Assembly: GCF_021134715.1 (NCBI RefSeq)
Contig: NC_060021.1
Coordinates: 1,612,001-1,676,000, forward strand
Source of the DNA: Daphnia pulex
Lineage: Eukaryota > Arthropoda > Branchiopoda > Diplostraca > Daphniidae
Reading direction: 5' to 3'
DNA: 64,000 bases
A program made the translations under genes and the position numbers. Positions within the stretch are counted from its first letter, which is position 1. Every line of letters begins with the position of its first letter. Positions 55,601-64,000 of the stretch are shown here, one piece after another. The notes under the pieces were generated by a model that did not search any database, was not told the origin of the DNA, and was given only the letters and a program-made list of their open reading frames with translations.

Positions 55601-55665
55601 ATTGTGGCGTAGCTGTACAGCACTGGCCTTCCACTCCAATGGTCCGGGTTCGATTACCGAAATAG
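55601..55665 (+). repeat. tRNA-like stretch
   Basis: ATTGTGGCGTAGCTGTACAG resembles an A box and GGTCCGGGTTCGATTACC is a good B box; the middle (CTTCCACTCC) resembles the tRNA-Gly(UCC) loop. The acceptor stem does not close. Probably a tRNA-derived pseudogene captured in the DNA element. Confidence 0.4.
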
Positions 55666-55953
55666 TCAAAGCTTCTTTCCAAGTAAAATGAATTCCGAAT
55701 GGTAAATCAAAGAGAAAAGTATGGAAAGAATAACAACTGGAATATCCCTAATTTATTTATTTCAATTGGAATGATCATCCCAACTGCAGACAATTTTGGA
55801 CGTACTTCGGATATACCCCACAGTACGTCGAGGGGAAGGTAATTAGGATATTCCCCGTACATCCATTGTATGTAAAATGGGATGTACCAGATCCCAAAAT
55901 TTACATCCCATGGATATACCATGGACGTCCATGTCTTAGTAGGGTATGGCATA

Positions 55954-56219
55954 TTTTTTTTTGAAATTTAGGCTACATTGTTTATTCTCATATTAACTGT
56001 TTCCGTGTTTCGTTTTGCTGTGTAAAATCCACCGAGGAAAACTGAATTGATCAATAAAGAAAAATAAGGGTTTAAAATTTTTGGTTTTTAAAAATATTGG
56101 TGGGTTTGCGAACCGCAATAAGGCGCGTCTTATGAGCAGACGTCGCTCCCGAAGTCAGCGTGATTTGACCTAGTTAATTGTGATTGACTGAACTCGATGC
56201 AAATTTCTTCCACGACCTT
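55954..56219 (+). repeat. Direct repeat copy 2, left part
   Basis: Matches 54431-54692; interrupted after CCACGACCTT by the non-LTR element and resumed at 62884. Confidence 0.85.
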
Positions 56220-56828
56220 TTTTTTATATAAAAGGGCATGGACTCGGAGACCGAGTATGGCCCGCTGTATTAGCGAGACGGAGGGATATCACAGTTAGGG
56301 GGTACAGAGAGAGAAGGAAAGGAGGGCAGTAAAAGCTTGTAAAAAAAAAATGAAAAACAGACCTGGGGCACAAAACTGAAGGGGAAAGCAACGGTCGCAA
56401 GCTACTGCTGAAAAACGGGCAGAGAGAGAAAGAGGACCCGCTTGGCCCCCCTCTCCCTAGCCTGATCAGTCCCGGCGCCAGACGCCACCGTTTATAGATG
56501 TGGGCACCGGGTGTAGCCGAGACCTAGGTCGGATGCCGGCACCACCCCGTAAGCTGGGGGAAGGCGCACAACTCGACACTATTTGCCGCCCAGCGCCTCC
56601 GTTTATAGGAGTGAGGCGGTAAAGTTGCGAGGAGCTACGAATTAGGGAGGAGCACACAAACGCGGAACAACCAGAGCCTGTGGTTAAACAAGACTGTGGG
56701 GCTGAGAGATTGGCGAAATGGTCAGATTAAAGAAACAGAGAAGTTCGGCAAGAGGCTGGGCGACGGCAACCTAGATGAGCAGCTCCGGTCTGCGAATCAG
56801 GAGCCAGCGCGGCAACTGCCGAGGGTGC

Positions 56829-57834
56829 CTAGACCCCAGCGGGAGACAGAGGCATGGCGGAAGGAAGCCTTCCGAGCCCTGCGTTGGGCATGGCGGTATG
56901 CTCCTGGATGGTTCTGAAACCGGGGCTCGCGTTACTGCACAGCCGCTTCGTCTTGGACAGGTAGCGAATGAAGGTGTTCCAGATGAGGCTAGACTGGGAG
57001 AGAGCCAGTAGTTGAGGGGGCCAAGCGACCTTGGAGGTCGCGCACGCCGAGATCAGCTTTCCTCTGAGAGATGAGAACCTCGGGCAATCAAATAAAAAGT
57101 GAAAGGTGTTTTCATCAGGCCAACCACAGTCACAAGCGGGGGTTGGAGCGTAGCCTAGGCGAAAAAGGTGGTGATTGAGGCGACAGTGGCCTGTAATAAG
57201 TTGATTGGCCAATACGTTTTACCTCAGCATGAGGAGGGAGCGGGCGGCAAGTACCTCGGGAAAAAAGCTGCGAGTTGAAGACCCGGTTTTCGCGGTCATC
57301 CACTCATTGTTCCACACAGCGAGAAGGTGATCTTTGACGGAATTTTTGCAGAACTTGGGGGAGAAGGTGGGGTGAACCATCAAACAATTAGACGGAGATT
57401 TCGCCCGGCTTACAGCGAGGAGGAAACCGGCCGACGACGGATTGGCCGCAAGAAACAGATGGCAGAAAGGGCCTAGGGCTGAGAGAGAAACCAGCGCCGT
57501 AACTTCTTCTGGGTAGAGAGGAGTCGCAGGGAGAAGAATGGATGAGCTGGCAGACAGGAATAGGTTGCAGGATGAGTAGGTAGGTTGGGAGGCCTGTATG
57601 ACTTTCAAAGCTTTTAGAAGTGAGATACAGCTAGCCTAGCGATGAGAGATTGAGCTTGGAAGGGACGCCTCATACACAGACTTGATACCTATGCTGTAAG
57701 TGGCCACGACGCAAAACTGGGGTTGGAACTTGAGCACAAGGTAGCGACAAAAAGTTGGAGAGTGCCGGGGACACTTGGAAGCAACGGAACCATTACAGAG
57801 GGGATGGTGGTGCTGCGAATTTTTAGCTTCCATG
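56829..57834 (-). pseudogene. Non-LTR ORF2, RNase H-like and C-terminal Cys region
   Basis: Open pieces in different frames (57834-57636, 57608-57219, 57212-56829). The last encodes L-I-T-G-H-C-R-L-N-H-H-L-F-R-L-G, then C-D-C-G-W-P-D-E-N-T-F-H-F-L-F-D-C-P, the domain that follows RNase H in I-group elements. The middle piece contains V-K-D-H-L-L-A-V-W-N-N-E-W, typical of the RNase H end. Catalytic RNase H residues could not be placed because of frame damage. Confidence 0.65.
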
Positions 57835-59239
57835 GGGGATGATTTGCCGAGTGTGGCAAGCTAGAGACTTCAGTTTTTGGAGAGACAGCCAGGAAGGGTA
57901 GATGCTTAAGGATGATCTCTTTGGCCGAGCTAGCGAAAGGGGCGTTAGCTGGGACTGAGATAAAACGACACGCCGCAATTTCCAGTAGTCTGAGTTCAAT
58001 AGGAAGGAGGTTGGAAAGAAGAACTAGGGATGAATAGGGGGCTGATCTGAACGTACCAGTAATCATTCGACAGAGCGAGAGGTGAAAGGACCTGAGTTTT
58101 TTTACAACTGCTTTAGTTCTCATCGCAGAGATCGAGACCGAGGCCCCATAGGAGAAAATAGGCTCAACAACTGTGGAATATAAAAAACGCAGGCGATGGC
58201 CATCGGAGCCGAAGGTTTGGCGAATACAGCTATTGGCAGCAAACATGGCCCGCTTGGCCCACACGATTTTTCCTTGCAGATGTATGTGCCATTTCAGGTT
58301 GGGATCCAAAGTAAGACCAAGAAAAGACGAGGCATCAAGTGAAGGGGAAATCTGAACCCCCTTTATGGATAAAACAAGGGGCTCGCTCGACCCGGGCGAA
58401 CACTTACGGGCAAAAATCTTGACCACTGTTTTGTCCGCATTGAACTGGAGTTTCCTTGATTCCAACCAAGCCCCAATGTGATCGCAGGCGGTCTGCAAAT
58501 TTTTGGTCGCCACGAAAGGGTCTTTGTGAGTCGTGGCGATCGAGAGGTCGTCAGCGAAACCGGCCATTTTGACTGGAAAATGAGGGAAGGAGAGTTTAAA
58601 AATATCGTCAATTAGTACGTTCCATAGGAAAGGAGATAGCACTCCTCCCTGAGGACAGCCAAGGCTCATGGGGTGCACAGAGGTAACATCGTCGATGGAG
58701 AGAACCGCCGACCTGTTCTTAAGGAAACTGGAGATTATGTTGACAAGATAGGTTGGGCAGCCACGGCTGGAAAACGCTGCAATAATAGCTGGGTGCCAGG
58801 CCGAGTCAAACGCACTCTTAATGTCTAGGAAAGCAGCGGTTGCGACCTTTTTCTCTGAGAAAGCTGATTCAATGAAGGAAATAAAAGAGTGAGCTGCTGA
58901 GTGCGTAGATCTATTTTCTCTGAATCCATGTTGACAGTCGTTTAACCATTCGTGGGCGTTTGCGAACCAGAGCAGGCGCCCGAGCACGACTTTCTCGAAA
59001 ATCTTCGCAAGATTAGACACCAGACTGATAGGCCTGAAGCTGTTTAAGCTGGTATAGTCCAGCTTGTTGGGTTTGCCAATTACCACTACCTTTGATCGCT
59101 TCCAGGTGGAAGGAAAGATGCGCAGCTGCAAGCAAGCGTTAAGAATCGCTGATAGATAGAACTTAATTTCCGGCAGACTGAGAATAAGTATCTCAGCAGA
59201 GATGCCATCAGATCCGGGGGTTGCTTTTGGGTTCAGAGA
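57689..59239 (-). pseudogene. Non-LTR ORF2, reverse transcriptase
   Basis: Longest intact frame of the element (about 516 codons). RT motifs in order: T-P-G-S-D-G-I-S, F-R-P-I-S-L-V-S-N-L-A-K, Q-H-G-F-R-E-N-R-S-T, A-A-F-L-D-I-K-S-A-F-D, L-G-C-P-Q-G-G-V-L-S-P, and the catalytic F-A-D-D-L (in V-K-M-A-G-F-A-D-D-L-S-I), then the thumb F-L-G-L-T-L-D. Bounded upstream by an in-frame TGA at 59240-59242 that separates it from the preceding piece in the same frame. Confidence 0.85.
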
Positions 59240-60629
59240 TCACAGCGCCGCCTCTAGCTCCCAGTCGGAGATGACAGGCGGGTGGACATAGACGGGGAGT
59301 GAGAGTGGGCGGACGACGGAGGCCTCTAGTTCTAGGTGGTAAGAGTTAGAAGGAGGCTCAATTCGGAAAAAGTGACTGGCACAACCTTTCGCAAGGGTCA
59401 GACGAAAGCTTGCCGTCGACAAGCAGTTTGCTTGGGAGGGGAATAGACCTAGATTTGCCCATGAAAGGAGATAGAGCACGGAACGTGTCGCTGGATGAGG
59501 CGGATAGTCTGAGTTTGGCCCATTCTGCTCGCTTTGCAGAGCGCAGGGCTTTCTGGTAGCTGGCTTTGCTCTGGCAATAGAGCAGTTTATTTGGGAGATG
59601 AGACTTTTGGGCAGACTAGGCTCTGTATAGAGAGCGAGTTTTGGAGCGGAGTGCACTTAGTTCCCTGGACCACCAGGGCATGGATTTCGCTCTCGACAAC
59701 ACTGGCCGAAAAGTTTTAGCCGCCTGAGCGCACGAGTGAATCGAAGTGACAGGAACGTTAATGTTTTCCTCGACTTCTGATTCGAAACTACACGTAAGAA
59801 AGCGAGGCCAGGTCGTCGAGGCAGCAAGCAGTTTGGAACGGTACAGATTCAGATTCATTTTGGACAGGGAAGGTATAGGTTTGTTTGGATGAGCTTTAGG
59901 TTTGGGAGTAAAAACAGGCGAGTCGACCTGAAAGTAGATATACGAATGGTCCGAGAGGGATGGCATCGCCAGAAAAGCCCACCGAGAGATGAACAGGCGT
60001 GGTCCGGTCAGGGTGAGGTCAACAAACGCTGTGCCTCCAGGGACAAAATCCAGCTCATCGCAAAGCCTATTAGCGATGTTAAGGCCAGAGCCAAAAATAA
60101 CAGTTTCCAGATCTTCACCCCGTCTGCCATTAACCGAGCTGTTCCAAACTCAGTTTTTAGTGTTGGATTCCAGGCCGAAAACCGAGTAGGGCGAGGAAAG
60201 AGCATCAAAGATGGATTGAACGGTGCTGGCGAAGTCGGAGATGGAGGGACGAAGGTAGATAGAAGCGAAACGCAGCGGACCCGATTTTGTATGAAGTTCA
60301 ACACAGGATGCGAAATTTGAGAGATGCATAACACTTAGGTTGTCTGCTGTTGAAATGGAATCCTTGATTAGGATAACTGAGCCATACGCGTGGTCATTTG
60401 AGAGATGGTGGAATGCCGAGAAACCGGGTGGGATGTTAGCAACGACTGGGATTTCGGCTGAGTAGGCATATGGCTCTTGGATTAAGACTACATCGATATC
60501 AAGGTCCAGCACCGTCTGAGCCAGAGTGGCCGACGCTAACTTGGAATGATGGAGGTTAATCTGGATGCATCTAATACGGTTGGGAGGGAGAACGTTCTTG
60601 GGTAGAGACGAAGCAGAATCGTTACACAT
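59240..60629 (-). pseudogene. Non-LTR ORF2, AP endonuclease region
   Basis: Starts M-C-N-D-S-A near 60629. Endonuclease motifs: I-R-C-I-Q-I-N-L-H-H-S-K, V-V-L-I-Q-E-P-Y-A-Y (catalytic Glu), R-F-A-S-I-Y-L-R-P, and S-L-S-D-H-S-Y-I near 59955 (final catalytic Asp-His). The pieces 60629-60150, 60334-60008, 59966-59616 and 59656-59240 are in different frames, so several indels have broken it. Confidence 0.75.
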
Positions 60630-61990
60630 GAGAGTCTAGGGGAAAAAAAGCTCTGTACCGTGCCACCGCTTTGATCTGCTCCTGACAAAGTTTGTCTCCA
60701 GAGCGGTGAGAGCCACCGCAGTTTACACATTTCAACGCGGAGGGGTTAACGCAATCTGAGGTTTGGTGGGGCATAGCACATCTGCCACAGGCGGGTGTGG
60801 CAGCTGGGTAGAATTTTTGCGTGTGGCCATACCCCTGACACTTGAAACAGCGTCTAACTTCTCGGTCAAGGTCTACAGGAATAATTCTATGATTCGTGCC
60901 AAGAATCGAAGCTTTTCCCCTGAGCAAAATGCTGTCTCTGGCTGCCCTGGTGCGAAGAAAGATCTTAACATGCCCTTCTGATGTGTGGGGTTTGGTATAA
61001 ATGACTTTAACCGACTGGATCTGATTTCTCAGCAGTTGGTTGCGGTGTTGCAACACTCTGTGCAAACTGACCGTGTCAGAAACGTTGACAAAAGAACGTT
61101 GAGTTTTGAAGCAGTATCAAAACGAGCATGGAACTCAGGCTTCTTGTTGAGAATATCCGCGTCTTTGGCAACGGCAACCTCGTTGTCAAGAGTGACAAAC
61201 AATTTGTTGTTCTTGTACCGAACGTGGGTGGGAATAAGACCACTGTTTTTGGTGTCCAATAAGTCCTCAACTGCTTGCACATTCAAGGGCGGTGCCGAAT
61301 CGTCAGCACACTTGGCCCCCAAAACAGAACCAGAAAGGTTGCCACAGGCAACCGAGGCATAGGACGGGCCAGGAGCGGACGGACCAGAAAAAGATGGCCC
61401 GGCAAAACCCGGTGGGCGGGCTTGTTGGAGGCTCAATACATGCTCAGCAAAACAAACCTTGATTTGGACAGCATTTTCCTCGAGGATCTTAATTTGGTCA
61501 TCACGATTTCCCAGATCATCATTAAGGAGCAAGATTTGGACTCAAGATCAGAAACATGGACTTCGTCAAGACGAGAGACCTTGGATTCAAGTTCGCTAAT
61601 CAAAAGAAGTTGGGTCGCTAGTAGATCTACAGCAGAACACAGGCGAGAAATCAAGTCAGCCTTATTTAGTGAGTTAATAGTGTCTACAGAAAGATCGGCT
61701 AGAAAGGCAAGGACAGAATCGGCCTTGGCTTTCTTTACGTTGCTGGCATCAGAGACGCCGGGGGAACGACTATCATTCTTCCTTTTCTTTCGATTTTTAG
61801 TGGAGTCCGATGACGTATTGGCCGACTGTCTCTTTTGCGCATGACAAGCCTTCCTGCAATCCTCAGAGCAACAGCGATGACCATTGTGTACGATTTTAAA
61901 CACTTTATTGCAATGTTTACATTGCCTGTTACTGCCTGGGGGCTCAGAGGCCCCACTATCAGACTCGTCCATGGACTGAGTCTGGCTCAT
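60622..61990 (-). pseudogene. Non-LTR ORF1 (gag-like)
   Basis: Pieces 61990-61433, 61532-61029 and 61065-60622. The start M-S-Q-T-Q-S-M-D-E-S is followed by a Cys-rich segment (C-K-H-C-N-K-V...C-C-S-E-D-C), then a charged coiled region, an RRM-like part, and three zinc knuckles near the end (C-F-K-C-Q-G-Y-G-H, C-G-R-C-A-M-P-H-Q-T-S-D-C, C-V-N-C-G-G-S-H-R-S-G). ORF1 and ORF2 overlap by a few bases at 60622-60629. It binds the element's RNA in the family. Confidence 0.75.
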
Positions 61991-62883
61991 ATGGGATTCC
62001 GGAGGCTAAACTACGACTGTGAGACTGTGGCAGACGACGAATAGATACAGAACCGAAAAGGAAAGGAAGGAAGAAGTGCAGGAGATCCTCTTTGGTACTG
62101 GGAGGAGTGCAATGACGGACAGGGCGTCAGAAGAAGACTACGACTACCCTCAGTTCCCCCCCCCCCCCTTACACAGAGCATGAGCAGAGTGACCAGCGCC
62201 TAAAACCCCCCAAGGTCTCCACCAAAAGGTTTCTGGCACTTCCTCAGAAGCCCACGACACAAGGACGGATTGAGCACCGGTCGTGCTAATCGCTCAGGGA
62301 GGACGAGAGAGATCACCAAGGATAAGCTCAAAGAGCTAGAAACCCAAGGGGACCAAGCCGTTTTCGGTTATTGCTTATAACCAGATCGGACGGGGTGGAA
62401 TCTATACCAAGCACTTCCTGCTTAAAAAAAACTTGAAAAAGTACTCCGCAATTTACAATTAACAGGGTAAAATCACTGTTTTTATTTTCCTATACTGATC
62501 CAAACGACAGAACAAGTCGGAGAGAGAGAACCTAAATTTTTGGAATAAGACAATAAATAAATAAATCGACAATTTGATACAATAATGTGAAACGAGAGGG
62601 GTGGTTGAGAGGATCAAGATATATAGAAATAAGAGAGGCAAGAAAAGTGAAAAGTAAAGGGAAGTCGGGCCACTGACAGCTCGGTTTGACAGATGATAGT
62701 GGGAGGGGAACTATGAGTGAAAATGGCTATGAGAAAGGCGATATGAAAAAGATATGATTTCTCGAAAAAAGGTGTTCTACAGAGCCCTGAAACACTCACA
62801 AATGAGTTAAATCAAAGACTTCTGAACAAAACAAACCAAAAATAATTAAAAATATCCAATTTGGTGGGAACACAAAAAGCCTT

Positions 62884-62982
62884 AAAAAGATGAAATATCA
62901 TTTGTATTAACGACTACCAAAATCTTGCAATTTCTCACCTCAACCACCAATTTAAACGAATTTAATTTTTATTGAAAAAAGT
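62884..62982 (+). repeat. Direct repeat copy 2, right part
   Basis: Matches 54693-54790 (AAATATCATTTGTATTAACG... to ATTGAAAAAAG), then continues GTTTGGCATATG, which corresponds to the TATGGCATA right of the TA-flanked DNA element. Confidence 0.85.
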
Positions 62983-64000
62983 TTGGCATATGCATCGCAC
63001 TGAACCATTGAAGACTTGGGGTTGACGCTAGGTGCAATAATTCTTTTCAGAACCATTGCGTGTATAGTATATAACGGAAATGACATTAATATACTACGCA
63101 CAGATAGGATCAATATACTTAAGTATGACTACAGTATACGTTTCAAGTCGGGGAGGCTAGCTCCCGTGTATTGTTAAATCCCGTGTGCATGGACACTTCC
63201 TTGATGTCCATTTCAAGAGCGTCGTGCTATCCGGTGCATTCATACGTACAGATCTAAGACTAAAACCATTAGACCATGACTGCAACATTGGATAATGAAA
63301 TTTTACAGGTACAATTTTTGGTGTAGCTATTTTTGAAAGAAAATCAATAGATAAATGCTTAATTTAACATGAACTATTTCACTATGACGTTAAATGACTA
63401 ATTGTAAACTTTTTTAAAATCTAAATCGTATGAACGCTAAAAATGTAACCCTTAACTACTAGCGAACCTAGCGGTATGATTGCAGTTAATGGTTTCAAAA
63501 TGTTGTGCTAGTGAGTAGTGACTAGGCGGGACTTATCCGTAAAGGCGAGATAGCCCGCGGCCCGCCGTGTAGCCGTGATCTGGCCGTGATACGTGATTAG
63601 TGTAGGGTAGGTTTTTGGAATTGGGAATAGAATTTCGAAAATCTTCTTCGAAATTAAATTTTCCTCTATGTAGTCATGTAAAATTATCTACAATATATTT
63701 GAAAGAAAGTTGTGCAACACATTTTTTCATTTTGAAAAGTAATTCTTTGTAAACTAGTTTAATCCAGTTTAATCAATGTGTCATTAGATAATGTGGTTGA
63801 AAAGATGAAGCCGCTTGTAATAAGTTTTTCTTTTCATAAATTCTTCTTCTTTTCAGAATGTTTCAGTTGGAGTGGTGGAGTATAAAGAGAGAGAAATGAA
63901 GGGAAGAAGACTAATTTTCTAGTCTAGAGACTATAAAGGGAGGGAGAGAAAGACTATTCAACTACGATTAAAAGTAAACATGCTTTTTTAAAATCTAAAT
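62983..64000. other. Nothing recognised
   Basis: No open frame, RNA gene or transposon end I can support in the last kilobase; a short AG-rich stretch near 63880-63955. Confidence 0.4.

Larger units (their letters stand above)
54794..55944. mobile_element. DNA element with 12-bp TIRs and TA target duplication
   Basis: Ends CCCTACTAAGAC (54794-54805) and GTCTTAGTAGGG (55933-55944) are perfect inverted repeats, flanked on both sides by TA. Subterminal regions are rich in short motifs such as GGGATGT, GTACATCC and CCATGG in both orientations. No transposase frame is seen, so it is non-autonomous; TA duplication fits Tc1/mariner-type or similar elements. Its 1151 bp include a nested foldback (55067-55150) and a tRNA-like stretch (55601-55665). 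Confidence 0.7.
56220..62883 (-). mobile_element. I-group non-LTR retrotransposon, decayed
   Basis: Minus-strand element of about 6.66 kb: 5' UTR about 61991-62883, ORF1 (gag, zinc knuckles), ORF2 (AP endonuclease, reverse transcriptase, RNase H-like region and C-terminal Cys domain), 3' UTR 56220-56828 ending in a run of A on the minus strand. The empty site in repeat copy 1 (ACCTTAAAGAG) defines the borders; only CCTT is shared by both flanks as possible target duplication. Many frameshifts and stops. The AP endonuclease plus a C-terminal C-D-C-G...H...C-P domain places it in the R1/I-like group. Confidence 0.85.

Noticed and set aside
1-64000. CRISPR arrays, operons, ribosome binding sites, prophage
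   Set aside because: The genome is eukaryotic (spliced genes, TATA boxes, polyadenylation signals, retrotransposons) and no regularly spaced short repeats occur.

Overview
The window is a piece of arthropod nuclear genome, most likely a branchiopod crustacean such as Daphnia. I infer this from several families of short-exon cuticle protein genes (TATA box, 12-nt first exon, intron of 60-100 bp, one long second exon), the repeats of the type D-T-P-E-V-A-A-A-K, compact spliced housekeeping genes (FBXO28, TRAP-alpha), a DIRS-type tyrosine-recombinase retrotransposon and an I-group non-LTR retrotransposon. No prokaryotic features are present. Exon boundaries were placed by hand from GT/AG signals, frame continuity and similarity between copies; none has transcript support here.

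Region 1 (1-9.1 kb) and region 4 (31.6-43.6 kb) hold parts of the same module, repeated several times: an intron-containing tRNA-Arg(UCU)-like gene, a DTPEV-repeat cuticle gene (signal peptide starting MKTS), a second decayed tRNA-Arg-like copy, a minus-strand membrane-protein gene, a gene for an acidic secreted or membrane protein starting MNII, and an RR-type cuticle gene starting MKST. The best preserved copies are 2.2-7.8 kb and 34.1-40.3 kb. Partial copies lie at 41.0-43.6 kb and 31.7-32.3 kb. The copies are in every state, from intact through repeat-contracted, frameshifted and truncated to nearly gone.

Region 2 (10.3-16.5 kb) carries two FBXO28-like F-box genes in tandem. The second has lost the ancestral start codon but acquires a new spliced N-terminus. 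Region 3 (16.7-31.1 kb) contains a 13-exon minus-strand gene for a Sec14-plus-spectrin-like protein (982 aa model), about 5 kb of low-complexity upstream DNA, a small minus-strand RING-finger gene, and the gene for translocon-associated protein subunit alpha. A small minus-strand gene at 32.6-33.1 kb encodes a secreted glycine-rich peptide of 85 aa.

Region 5 (43.8-51.3 kb) is mobile DNA and wreckage: a decayed DIRS retrotransposon (gag, RT, RNase H, tyrosine recombinase, inverted terminal repeats), a second short DIRS fragment, a topoisomerase II copy broken into two pieces in opposite orientation on either side of that fragment, and a trypsin-like remnant. Region 6 (52.5-53.6 kb) has an unrecognised gene with Cys/Pro/Tyr repeats and a likely frameshift. 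Region 7 (54.4-63.0 kb) is a tandem duplication in which one copy is flanked by a TA-flanked, 12-bp-TIR DNA element (with a nested foldback) and the other is split by a 6.7 kb decayed non-LTR retrotransposon. The last kilobase shows nothing I can support.
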